This document shows positions 12,601-12,619 of a DNA stretch of 12,619 nt, piece after piece. The notes below the pieces were generated by a model that did not search any database, had not been told where the DNA came from, and was given only the letters and a program-made list of their open reading frames with translations. The stretch's first letter is position 1. Every line of letters begins with the position of its first letter. Origin of the DNA: PFJX01 sp031426735. Lineage in GTDB: Bacteria > Pseudomonadota > Gammaproteobacteria > Burkholderiales > Thiobacillaceae. The position numbers and the translations under genes were made by a program. The stretch covers positions 1 to 12,619 of the forward strand of contig JASJPK010000132.1 in assembly GCA_031426735.1 (NCBI GenBank). The letters run 5' to 3'.

Positions 12601-12619
12601 TGCACACCTCGACGATCAC
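12601..12619 (+). pseudogene. Start of a third copy of the response regulator tail (cut by window edge)
   Basis: TGCACACCTCGACGATCAC matches 12436-12454 without mismatch as far as the window shows, 165 bp after the previous copy. The array therefore continues past the right edge; the number of units is unknown. Confidence 0.8.

Noticed and set aside
12344..12619. CRISPR-like array
   Set aside because: The repeats are large palindromes with a 165-bp period, and the intervals are copies of a gene end, not short unique spacers. No cas genes are present.
1..12619. tRNA, rRNA or riboswitch genes
   Set aside because: No cloverleaf, rRNA-like or known riboswitch-like segment was recognised by eye in the non-coding intervals.

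Overview
The window reads as a chromosomal segment of a sulfur-oxidising betaproteobacterium, probably in or near Nitrosomonadales/Gallionellaceae/Thiobacillaceae. Three things point there: a DsrA-type siroheme sulfite reductase subunit, a small DUF3460-like protein (a family I associate with betaproteobacteria), and dense GC-rich coding with REP-like palindromes between genes. The taxon is an inference; no rRNA gene or taxonomic marker is present.

Layout. (1) 1-1796, minus strand: dsrA followed by a small uncharacterised gene that runs off the left edge; dsrB is not visible next to dsrA. (2) 1797-2084: a shared control region between divergent dsrA and the suf operon, containing several palindromes, one with an IscR type-1-like core. 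(3) 2085-7233, plus strand: a tight seven-gene Fe-S assembly operon, Rrf2/IscR-like regulator - sufB - sufC - sufD - sufU - sufT-like - Rieske ferredoxin. No sufS or sufE is present. (4) 7234-7407: two tandem palindromic REP-like units, with a degenerate copy of the 3' end of the neighbouring gene between them. (5) 7408-10060, minus strand: a DUF3460-like small protein, a membrane Cache-PAS-PAS sensor with no output domain, a terminator, and a second copy of the small protein that follows dsrA. (6) 10061-10473: a 413-nt divergent control region. (7) 10474-12343, plus strand: a soluble NarL-type histidine kinase with no recognised sensor domain and a NarL/LuxR-family response regulator. (8) 12344-12619: a tandem array of about 165-bp units, each made of a copy of the 3' end of the response regulator gene plus a REP-like palindrome, running off the right edge.

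How it may work together. DsrA carries siroheme-[4Fe-4S] and ferredoxin-type [4Fe-4S] ligands, so a divergent SUF operon under an Fe-S-sensing type regulator would match cluster supply to sulfur oxidation. The second small-protein gene shares a 10-bp AT-rich upstream motif with dsrA, about 100 nt before each start codon, which suggests co-regulation. It is divergent from a kinase/regulator pair and lies beside a sensor that lacks a transmitter, so the right half may be a split signalling system serving the same physiology. These links are inferred from gene order and motifs only.
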